DNA from: an uncultured Alphaproteobacteria bacterium
GTDB taxonomy: Bacteria; Pseudomonadota; Alphaproteobacteria; RF32; CAG-239
NCBI GenBank assembly: GCA_900553115.1
Contig: USCF01000065.1
Span: 1 to 6,542, forward strand
DNA: 6,542 nt
Reading direction: 5' to 3'
The notes beneath the pieces are model-generated. The model searched no databases. It saw only the letters and a program-made list of their open reading frames with translations, and had not been told where the DNA came from. Position 1 is the first letter of the stretch. Every line of letters begins with the position of its first letter. Positions 1 to 6,542 of this stretch are shown piece after piece. The position numbers and the translations under genes are program-made.

Positions 1-258
1 TTTTAAAATTCGAAAAATGGCTAATGGTATTACAACAAAATACTATATATTCAACATTCCTGTAATGAAAATATCCAGAAAGTAACAAAGGTATTTTTCC
101 TGCAATTTTTATACGCAACAAGTATATTTGTATGGATTTTAGAAAAATGGAACAATAAAGCGAGCTAATTAAATCAGGTTTGCGGTGGATAATACCTAAC
201 GCAAATAACTCCTCTAACTTTTCTTTAATAAATTCAGAACATCGTGTTTTGTTGTTTT
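1..258. other. AT-rich region downstream of malQ
   Basis: No gene can be named here. A hand count gives 67 G/C in the first 240 bases (about 28%), well below the neighbouring coding sequence, where sampled lines run from about 32% to 52%. The plus strand has only very short ORFs (for example 17-85, 22 codons) without a ribosome binding site. I found no GC-rich stem followed by a T-run on either strand, so the operon's end is not marked by an obvious intrinsic terminator. Confidence 0.6.
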
Positions 259-277
259 CTATTTTCGGTCTATTGCC
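2..277 (-). other. Stop-free frame without ATG, open to the left edge (possible gene remnant or chance)
   Basis: On the minus strand one frame runs 92 codons from just after a TAA at 280-278 to the window edge with no stop, overlapping the last codons of malQ. It has no ATG or GTG; the only common alternative starts are TTG codons at 121-119, 118-116 and 88-86, without an evident ribosome binding site. The translation begins with a charged helical stretch (EFIKEKLEELFALG) and becomes hydrophobic and aromatic. I recognise no family. It could be a decayed gene, the start of something beyond the edge using an unusual start, or chance. Confidence 0.15.
179..205 (-). repeat. Inverted repeat (weak stem-loop) after malQ
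   Basis: TTTGCG (179-184) and CGCAAA (200-205) are perfect inverted repeats around a 15-base loop, beginning 54 bases past the malQ stop. The 6-bp stem could mark a transcript 3' end or processing site. It lacks the T-run of an intrinsic terminator and may be chance. Confidence 0.25.
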
Positions 278-2388
278 TTAACAGCCCTGACAAATTCTGG
301 ATTTTGCTCAAAATCTTCGAGTTTTACCGGTAATTTACGGCGCCAATTAGGGTGCTTATCCCTATCCGTCCCTGGCAGATTCTGCAACACATTTACGCCA
401 AAAATATCTTCCGGCTGCGCTAAAAATACCGCACAGGTACTAGAAGACAAATACCGCTCTGTCGCTTCCATAATACCGTTTGGATACCCTTCTCCATATA
501 AGCAATCACCTTGACGCGTTCTATCTGCCGACCAAGAATGCGTATAGTCCAAAGCATCTAGCAAGCAGCGACGCTCCGCCTCCCTGCCCTTATATTGATT
601 CTGACGTTCAGCCTCAGTCAGCATTTTCAGGTTATACATAGTTTCTATATCGCCGCCAAACCAGCGCATTTTGAGCGGCGCCATATCATGCGTACCGATA
701 GAACAGAATGTGTGCGGCGCAAAATCCTGCGGCAATTTAAATGGTCCGCTGCCGTTCCAACGCTCTGACCACAACACACTCAGCGAATACACTCCGCGCT
801 CTTGTATTGCTTCAATAAAACCTTCCGGCACGTTACCAATACTTTCACCCACCACTATACATTTATGTAAATAACTCTCCAGCGCCAAAATACCAAGCAT
901 ATCGGCAAACGGATAATAAACATAGGTGCCTTTTTCTGAAGCGTCTGGAATAATATATAAACGCTGCAAACTCATCACATGGTCAATGCGGATTGCTCCG
1001 GCGTTTTCCATCGCCGCCCGCAGAATTTTTATAAATGGTCGATAGGCATTGGCTTTTAATTTATATGGATTAAACGCACCCAAGCACCATTTTTGACCAG
1101 TCGGAAAGAAAATATCCGGCGGAGCCCCTGCCCCACAATCTTTAATAAATAAATCATTTTCGCTCCACAGTTCGGCGCTGTCCTTGCACAATCCAACCGG
1201 CAAATCACGATACAAGCCGATTTTCAAACCGCGTTCTTCAATTTTTTTCTGCACATCTTCAAGCTGTTTTTCCGCCCAATATTGCAAAAATTTGAAGAAA
1301 TTCACCGCCTTGTGATTTTCTGTCTTAAATTTTTTCACCTCCGGCGACTGCGGATTTTTCAGCTCTTTTGGCCAAGCTCTCCAACCGCCATAAACCGAAT
1401 GACAGAGCGACGAATAAAGCGCTTGGTAAGTGGCCAAATTTTCTAAATCTTCTTTATTTTTCTTTTCAAATTTTTGATACGCTGACGACTTTTCCAGCTT
1501 GGCAAATGTCTCATCATAAATTTTTTGCAAAATCTGCATTTTGAAATTATACACGCCGGTGTAATCAATATTTTCCACCGCACGCAGCTGTTCTAATTCT
1601 GCTTCTTTACCGGCTAAATATTCCGGCTTATAGCCGCCGACTTTTTCCACATCTATATAAATCGGATTCAAAAACAAACGGCTAATAGATGAATACGGGC
1701 TGGCGTTTTCGGGAAAATCGTGAAACAGAACATTCAGCGGATTTAGACCAATAATATTTGCTCCTTGTCGCGCACACAAATCCACTAAATTTGCCAAATC
1801 CGTAAAATCTCCCACTCCCCAGTTACGCTCGCTGGTTAACGAATAAAGCTGTATAGCCATACCCCAAATCTTATGATTTTGCAAATATTCCGGCTCATAG
1901 CATTTATCCGGCGTAATGGCCAAAACCGTATGCGCCTTGCAATTTCCGGCTTTCAGGTCCACATCATAATATTCCGGCTCTAAAGTACTGTCAAAAACAA
2001 TTTCTATACGCGCATACTCTTTGCGCCCCAACATTTTTTCTTCCCTAATTTTATAAGAATAAAAAACTGTCGGTTCGGCACCGGTTTGCTGATTTTTTAT
2101 AACCAATTCAATATTGTCAGCTTCAGATTTCGGCAACACAACATCAAATTTCAAGCTATCTGCACGCAACACATAAATCGGCTCCAACGCATACAACCAG
2201 CGTTCTTTTTCCAATTTTGCCAGCAGCTTTTCACTGTCTTCTATTTTATCGAGCTTAAATCCTAAATAGTTGACAATTTTTAGCAACGTTTCATCATCGG
2301 TCACATATTCTTTGCGATTTTGCGCCGCGTCAGTATAACTTTTGGCTACGCCAAGCTTATTCAAAAGCAAATTCCAACTATTTTGCAT
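259..2388 (-). CDS. malQ: 4-alpha-glucanotransferase (amylomaltase) MalQ, GH77
   Basis: This 709-residue cytoplasmic enzyme moves alpha-1,4 glucan segments between maltooligosaccharides, yielding longer chains plus glucose. Here it most likely recycles the short chains freed by GlgX. It is close in length to E. coli MalQ (about 694). A helical and beta N-terminal extension (about 1-165) precedes the GH77 barrel, which opens with WGMAIQLYSLTSERNWGVGD (175-194). Key motifs are ASPYSS (229-234), GLYRDLPVG (391-399), IRIDHVMSL with nucleophile D469, VVGESIGNVP with acid/base E515, GTHD with D568, and the C-terminal NLPGTDRDKHPNWRRKL (669-685). The acid/base motif carries Ser516 where the family nearly always has Asp (GEDLG). 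The ATG directly follows the glgX stop and has GGAG 6 bases upstream, fixing the start. The gene ends in TAG at 261-259. It is the last recognisable gene of the operon, and no clear terminator follows. Confidence 0.95.
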   Translation of the reverse strand: MQNSWNLLLNKLGVAKSYTDAAQNRKEYVTDDETLLKIVNYLGFKLDKIEDSEKLLAKLEKERWLYALEPIYVLRADSLKFDVVLPKSEADNIELVIKNQQTGAEPTVFYSYKIREEKMLGRKEYARIEIVFDSTLEPEYYDVDLKAGNCKAHTVLAITPDKCYEPEYLQNHKIWGMAIQLYSLTSERNWGVGDFTDLANLVDLCARQGANIIGLNPLNVLFHDFPENASPYSSISRLFLNPIYIDVEKVGGYKPEYLAGKEAELEQLRAVENIDYTGVYNFKMQILQKIYDETFAKLEKSSAYQKFEKKNKEDLENLATYQALYSSLCHSVYGGWRAWPKELKNPQSPEVKKFKTENHKAVNFFKFLQYWAEKQLEDVQKKIEERGLKIGLYRDLPVGLCKDSAELWSENDLFIKDCGAGAPPDIFFPTGQKWCLGAFNPYKLKANAYRPFIKILRAAMENAGAIRIDHVMSLQRLYIIPDASEKGTYVYYPFADMLGILALESYLHKCIVVGESIGNVPEGFIEAIQERGVYSLSVLWSERWNGSGPFKLPQDFAPHTFCSIGTHDMAPLKMRWFGGDIETMYNLKMLTEAERQNQYKGREAERRCLLDALDYTHSWSADRTRQGDCLYGEGYPNGIMEATERYLSSSTCAVFLAQPEDIFGVNVLQNLPGTDRDKHPNWRRKLPVKLEDFEQNPEFVRAVKAIDRK

Positions 2389-4476
2389 TTACTTCTCCGT
2401 TCTTTTCAAATCCAACACCCAAACCGACCAAGCAGGCACTTCTATTTTATCTGTTTCTATAGGCGTATCCGCTTTAATTTCTTCACTGCTGTCAAGCACC
2501 AAAGTTACTTTTGTTTTGTGCAAAAAATCAGGTAAAATACAATCAACCGGTTTATCATTAGCGTTATAAATCACAAAATAAGCAACCGGTTCGCCATAAA
2601 TCAAACAAGCCAGACTTTTGCGATTTTCCATATACCAATCCGGATTTTGGAATTCTATTCCGTCATCACGATACCACATCAAATCTTTCACATCATAACG
2701 AGCGTACTTTTCAATTAATTTTCCGCTGAAAAATTTTTTGCGATTGAACACGTCCATTTTTTGCCGCAGCTGAATCAGACGGCGGACGTAGCGCACCAAT
2801 TCTCTGTCTTTTTGCCTGATGGCGTCCCAAACAATCCATGTCAAAACATTGTCTTGACAATACGGATTGTTATTGCCAAACTGCGTGTTGCCAAATTCAT
2901 CTCCGGCCACCAGCATTGGCGTGCCAAAAGACATTAAAAGCGTTGTCAATAAGGCCTTTGTTCGCAAATCTCGATTTTCTAAAACCGCAGTTTTTTGAGT
3001 TTCGCCTTCAACTCCGGAATTCCAACTCCAGTTAGAATCATTGCCGTCGCGGTTGTTTTCACCGTTAACCATATTGTGTTTATTGTTATAACTGACCAAA
3101 TCTCGCAACGTAAAGCCGTCATGCGCCGTCAAAAAATTTACACTGCTGTCTATGTCGCGGTTAGCATAACCAAAAATATCGCTAGAACCGGATAAGCGGC
3201 TTGCCAATTCTCCTACTTGTTTGTGGTCACCACGCCAAAAACGGCGCACCACATCACGGTAACGATCGTTCCACTCAAGCCACGACGGCGGAAAACCGCC
3301 GATACGATAGCCATCCATAGTGGCATCCCATGGTTCTACAATTATCTTTACTTTGCGCAAAACCTCATCTTGTCTGGCCGCCAGCAAAAAGCCGCTGTCT
3401 TGTGTAAATTCACCGCGTACTCTGCTCAAACTCGAGGCTAAATCCAAACGAAAACCATCGACATGCATTTTTTCAACCCAATAGCGCATTGAATCCATAA
3501 CCAAAGTCAAAACATACGGGTTTTGCAAATTAAAGGAAGCGCCGCAACCGGTACTATCAAAATAAAAGCGCGGATTTTCCTGCAGAGTATAATAGCTTTC
3601 GTTATCTATACCACGATAGCACAAAGTAGGTCCCATTTGGTTGCCTTCAATTGTGTGATTATAAACCACGTCCAAAATAACTTCTTTATTATTGGCGTGC
3701 AGAGTTTTCACCATTTGTTTGAATTCATCTAAATTATTTTCAACCAAATACTTGGCTTCTGGCACAAAATAAGAAAGCGTTTCATAGCCCCAATAATTAT
3801 CAATATACATGCCATGCTTTTCGCCAAAAAAAGCAAACACCGGCAGCAGCTCAACCGAAGTCACCCCAAGCCAATTCAAATAATTGACCACGCTTTTAGC
3901 CGTCAAGCCCAAAAACTTACCGCGCTGAAAGGCTTCTACCCTTGGATGAAGTTTGGTATAGCCGCCGACGTGCATTTCATAAATAACCCGCTTTCCGCTT
4001 TCTACTTTTGGTGCGGTATCATTTCCCCACTCAAATGTATCATCAACCACCACCGACTTTGGCACATAAGGAGCGCTGTCCAGCGTACTAAACGACAAAT
4101 CTTTGTCTTCGCTGTCGGTATCATATCCGAATAAAGCCTTATTCCAAATAATTTCACCGCTCAGTTTTTTAGCATACGGATCCATCAGTAATTTATTTGG
4201 ATTAAATCGTTTTCCCTTTGCCGGCTCATACGGACCATAAACCCGATATCCATAAAGCTGACCGGCTTTTACTCCTTGCAAATAAATATGCCAAATATTG
4301 TTGTCATTTTCCAAAATCGGAAAACGCTGCAATTCTTTAGAGCCGCTTTCATCAAACAAACAAAGTTCAACCTTTTCGGCATTGGCGGAAAACAGCGCAA
4401 AATTCACACCTTTTTCGTCACACACAGCCCCTAATGGATAGGGTTTGCCATTAAAAACTTTTATGTCTTTGTTCAT
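2389..4476 (-). CDS. glgX: Glycogen debranching enzyme GlgX (isoamylase-type, GH13)
   Basis: This 695-residue cytoplasmic enzyme hydrolyses alpha-1,6 branch points, preferring the short stubs of phosphorylase-trimmed glycogen and releasing maltooligosaccharides. The CBM48 N-terminal domain covers about 10-100 (GVNFALFSANAEKVEL, YGYRVYGPY). The GH13 barrel covers about 160-575 and a C-terminal beta domain follows. Visible motifs are VILDVVYNHT (266-275), FRLDLASS with nucleophile D345, IIVEPWD with acid/base E381, and LTAHDGFTLRD with D453. The GlgX/isoamylase signatures NYWGY, NGENNRDG, GDEFGNTQFGNNN and YCQDN are also present. Length is close to E. coli GlgX (about 657). The start is supported by a well-placed AAGGA and by the normal family N-terminus (PYPLGAVCDEKGVNFALFS). 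One local oddity is the segment after the acid/base, ATMDGYRIGGFP, which departs from the usual form close to GPGGYQVGNFP. A TreX or plant-type isoamylase role is possible, but the setting between glgB and malQ favours GlgX. Confidence 0.96.
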   Translation of the reverse strand: MNKDIKVFNGKPYPLGAVCDEKGVNFALFSANAEKVELCLFDESGSKELQRFPILENDNNIWHIYLQGVKAGQLYGYRVYGPYEPAKGKRFNPNKLLMDPYAKKLSGEIIWNKALFGYDTDSEDKDLSFSTLDSAPYVPKSVVVDDTFEWGNDTAPKVESGKRVIYEMHVGGYTKLHPRVEAFQRGKFLGLTAKSVVNYLNWLGVTSVELLPVFAFFGEKHGMYIDNYWGYETLSYFVPEAKYLVENNLDEFKQMVKTLHANNKEVILDVVYNHTIEGNQMGPTLCYRGIDNESYYTLQENPRFYFDSTGCGASFNLQNPYVLTLVMDSMRYWVEKMHVDGFRLDLASSLSRVRGEFTQDSGFLLAARQDEVLRKVKIIVEPWDATMDGYRIGGFPPSWLEWNDRYRDVVRRFWRGDHKQVGELASRLSGSSDIFGYANRDIDSSVNFLTAHDGFTLRDLVSYNNKHNMVNGENNRDGNDSNWSWNSGVEGETQKTAVLENRDLRTKALLTTLLMSFGTPMLVAGDEFGNTQFGNNNPYCQDNVLTWIVWDAIRQKDRELVRYVRRLIQLRQKMDVFNRKKFFSGKLIEKYARYDVKDLMWYRDDGIEFQNPDWYMENRKSLACLIYGEPVAYFVIYNANDKPVDCILPDFLHKTKVTLVLDSSEEIKADTPIETDKIEVPAWSVWVLDLKRTEK
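2395..2398 (-). promoter_or_regulatory. Ribosome binding site of malQ, inside the end of glgX
   Basis: On the minus strand GGAG lies 6 bases before the malQ ATG, entirely within the last codons of glgX. The glgX stop and malQ start abut as TAAATG. The arrangement supports this start and points to translational coupling (inference). Confidence 0.75.
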
Positions 4477-4482
4477 TTAATT

Positions 4483-4487
4483 TCCTT
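4483..4487 (-). promoter_or_regulatory. Ribosome binding site of glgX
   Basis: On the minus strand AAGGA lies 6 bases before the glgX ATG, within the 22-base glgB-glgX gap. It supports the start at 4476. The gap has no hairpin or T-run, so transcription should continue from glgB into glgX. Confidence 0.8.
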
Positions 4488-4498
4488 ATATTGTTGTT

Positions 4499-6542
4499 TT
4501 AGCGAATAGGTTTCAGCACAATGGTAGAAAGCGGAGGCAACACCAATTCTATAGAATACGGTCTGCCGCTAACACTGCAATTCTGCGCCTGTTGAGGTCC
4601 TTCATTACGCACGCCGCTTCCCCAATAGTTTTTATCATCACTATTAAAAATTTCTTGATAAGCACAAGCCTCGCTTACCCCTATGCGATAGTTATGACGC
4701 ACCACCGGTGTAAAATTGCAAACAACAACCAAATAATCATCGGGATTATGCCCTTTGCGGATATAAGATATTACACTGTCATCACAATTTGAATGGTCTA
4801 TCCACTCAAAACCGCGAGAGTCAAAATCTTCTTCATACAAAGGCTCATTGCCTTTATACATCAAGTTCAAATCGCGTACGCAGTTTTGCATACCTTTATA
4901 CATTGGATAGTCCAGCAAAAACCAACGCAGGCTCTCATCGCTGTTCCATTCCCAATCTTGAGCAAACTCATTGCCCATAAACAAAAGTTTTTTACCTGGG
5001 TGTGTCCACATAAAGCCATAATAAGCGCGCAAGTTAGCAAACTTCTGCCACTCGTCGCCAGGCATTTTTTCAAGCATAGAACCTTTACCATGCACAACCT
5101 CATCATGAGAAATCGGTAAAATAAAGTTCTCGTTAAACGCATATAATAAACCGAATGTCAGCAAACCATGATGATATTTGCGGTGTACCGGCTCATGGCT
5201 GATATAACGCAACGTATCGTTCATCCAGCCCATATTCCATTTATAGCCAAAGCCCAAACCACCGGCAGAAACCGGACGTGAAACCATCGGCCATGCAGTA
5301 GATTCTTCGGCGCAGGTAATAGTGCCTTTGGTTTGCGTATAAACCATCTCGTTCATTTTGCGGATAAAAGCGATTGCCTCCAAATTTTCGTTGCCGCCGT
5401 AAACATTCGGCACCCATTCGCCCTGTTTGCGCGAATAGTCCAAATAGAGCATAGAAGCCACTGCGTCAACACGCAACCCGTCAATATGAAATTCTTTCAG
5501 CCAATACAAAGCGCTGGCGCACAGCAAATTGCAAACTTCCGTACGGCCATAGTTATAGATTTTAGTTCCCCAATCTTTATGTTCGCCTTTGCGTGGATCA
5601 GAGTGTTCGTACAAGCAGGTGCCGTCAAACTCGGCCAAACCATGAGCATCTTTTGGGAAATGCGCCGGAACCCAGTCCATAATAACGCTGATACCTGCTT
5701 GGTGGAATTTATCAATCATATAGCGGAAATCGTCCGGCGTGCCAAAACGCGAAGTCGGAGCAAACAAGCCGGTTATTTGATAGCCCCAAGAAGCGTCCAG
5801 CGGATGCTCGCACAACGGTAAAAATTCAACATGTGTAAAGCCCATGTTGCTGACATACGGCACCAATCTTTCGGCAAATTCGCGATAGGTCAAAAATTCG
5901 CTGCCATTATCGCCTTTGCGCCGCCAAGAGCCCAAATGCACTTCATAAATAGACATCGGGCGGTCGTAAGTGTTGCTGTTTTCGCGATATTTCATCCATT
6001 CGCCGTCATTCCATTGATAGTGGTTGATATCATACACAATAGACGCCGTATTCGGGCGCACTTCGGCATATGTGCCAACCGGATCAGATTTGGTCAAGAT
6101 TCTACCGTCTTGAGTTTTGATTTCAAATTTATAATATTCGCCTTCTACCAACCCCGGAATAAATATATCCCACACACCGCAGTTAATATGCTTGCGCATC
6201 ACGTCTACACGGCCGTCCCAGTTGTTGAAACTACCTATTACCGACACGCGTTTGGCGTTTGGCGCCCACACGGCAAAAGCCACGCCCTTAACCCCGTTAA
6301 TCTCCATAATATGAGAACCGAGCTTTTTATAAATTTCGCGGTGATTGCCCTGAGCAAACAAATATTCATCAATATCACCGATTGTTGACGGAAAACTATA
6401 GGTATCTTCCGCCATATATTCATGACCTTTATCATTGGTAATTTTAAAACGATAAGCAAACTCTTCTGTTTTATCAAAATTTTTCTGAAAAAATCCCCTC
6501 TCGTCTATTTTTTCCATTTTTCCAAGAGATTCACCTTTTCCG
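4499..6542 (-). CDS. glgB: 1,4-alpha-glucan (glycogen) branching enzyme GlgB, 5' end cut by the window edge
   Basis: The enzyme cuts alpha-1,4 glucan chains and re-attaches them in alpha-1,6 linkage, creating glycogen branches in the cytoplasm. Counting from the Met at 6517-6515, 672 residues are visible. A partial N1 domain runs to about residue 45. The CBM48/N2 domain spans about 65-160 (WAPNAKRVSV, FNNWDGR). The GH13 barrel spans about 185-555, and a C-terminal beta domain follows. All GH13 regions are present: DWVPAHF (281-287), LRVDAVASM with nucleophile D351, CAEEST with acid/base E404, and SHDEVVHGK with D472. These match E. coli D405, E458 and D526 at a constant offset of 54, so this Met is internal. 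The frame stays open upstream to the edge (GKGESLGK precedes the Met), and RGFF just after it aligns inside the family's N1 domain. The true start therefore lies beyond 6542, with roughly 45-60 residues missing. The gene ends with TAA at 4501-4499, 22 bases before glgX. Family identity is near certain; the truncation is inferred by comparison with E. coli GlgB recalled from memory. Confidence 0.96.
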   Translation of the reverse strand, partial: GKGESLGKMEKIDERGFFQKNFDKTEEFAYRFKITNDKGHEYMAEDTYSFPSTIGDIDEYLFAQGNHREIYKKLGSHIMEINGVKGVAFAVWAPNAKRVSVIGSFNNWDGRVDVMRKHINCGVWDIFIPGLVEGEYYKFEIKTQDGRILTKSDPVGTYAEVRPNTASIVYDINHYQWNDGEWMKYRENSNTYDRPMSIYEVHLGSWRRKGDNGSEFLTYREFAERLVPYVSNMGFTHVEFLPLCEHPLDASWGYQITGLFAPTSRFGTPDDFRYMIDKFHQAGISVIMDWVPAHFPKDAHGLAEFDGTCLYEHSDPRKGEHKDWGTKIYNYGRTEVCNLLCASALYWLKEFHIDGLRVDAVASMLYLDYSRKQGEWVPNVYGGNENLEAIAFIRKMNEMVYTQTKGTITCAEESTAWPMVSRPVSAGGLGFGYKWNMGWMNDTLRYISHEPVHRKYHHGLLTFGLLYAFNENFILPISHDEVVHGKGSMLEKMPGDEWQKFANLRAYYGFMWTHPGKKLLFMGNEFAQDWEWNSDESLRWFLLDYPMYKGMQNCVRDLNLMYKGNEPLYEEDFDSRGFEWIDHSNCDDSVISYIRKGHNPDDYLVVVCNFTPVVRHNYRIGVSEACAYQEIFNSDDKNYWGSGVRNEGPQQAQNCSVSGRPYSIELVLPPLSTIVLKPIR

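Noticed and set aside
17..85. Short plus-strand ORF of 22 codons, its frame open from the left edge
   Set aside because: It has no ribosome binding site and no recognisable sequence. It could be the tail of a convergent gene, but so short a piece cannot support that.
164..205. Kinase-like string GIIHRKPDLI in the stop-free minus-strand frame, recalling HRDLKP
   Set aside because: The catalytic Asp of HRD is absent, as are the flanking kinase motifs; it is a chance resemblance.
236..258. Possible plus-strand terminator: GAACA-TCG-TGTTT followed by T-rich DNA
   Set aside because: The stem is only 4-5 AT-rich pairs including a G-U pair, too weak to call.
3814..4134. 106-codon plus-strand ORF opposite glgX
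   Set aside because: It is antisense to intact glgX and its translation shows no recognisable motif.
4867..5142. 91-codon minus-strand ORF in another frame within glgB
   Set aside because: It is an out-of-frame shadow of glgB, whose own frame is intact and conserved throughout this stretch.
5333..5821. 162-codon plus-strand ORF opposite glgB
   Set aside because: It lies antisense to the conserved GlgB barrel including regions I and II; there is no independent evidence for it.
5831..6388. 185-codon plus-strand ORF opposite glgB
   Set aside because: It is fully antisense to well-conserved glgB coding sequence, resembles no family I know, and is typical of a shadow frame.

Overview
The window holds three consecutive genes of alpha-glucan (glycogen) metabolism. 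All are on the minus strand and are transcribed right to left in the order glgB, glgX, malQ. Gene content and sequence style (E. coli-like GlgX and MalQ with the long MalQ N-terminal region, GlgB of the long two-domain N-terminal type) suggest a Gram-negative, probably proteobacterial chromosome of moderate to low GC. An AT-leaning gut or environmental alphaproteobacterium would fit, but that placement is inference and weak.

Layout from right to left. Positions 6542-4499 encode the glycogen branching enzyme; its reading frame runs off the right edge and lacks an estimated 45-60 N-terminal residues. After a 22-base gap with a good ribosome binding site comes the glycogen debranching enzyme GlgX (4476-2389). 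Its TAA stop is followed directly by the ATG of the 4-alpha-glucanotransferase MalQ (2388-259), whose ribosome binding site lies inside the end of glgX. The spacing makes a single transcript and glgX-malQ translational coupling very likely. No promoter is visible, because the operon begins beyond the right edge. Positions 1-258, after malQ, are very AT-rich (67 G/C in the first 240 bases, about 28%) and hold no gene I can name. There is one weak stem-loop, and one long stop-free minus-strand frame without an ATG that continues off the left edge.

Together the enzymes form a build-and-recycle set. GlgB puts alpha-1,6 branches into the polymer. GlgX removes the short branch stubs left when a phosphorylase (not in this window) trims the outer chains. 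MalQ disproportionates the released maltooligosaccharides into longer chains plus glucose. All catalytic acids of the three enzymes are present, so all three look active. I see no mobile element, CRISPR array, RNA gene or novel system; this is an ordinary metabolic operon with a few small points worth checking.
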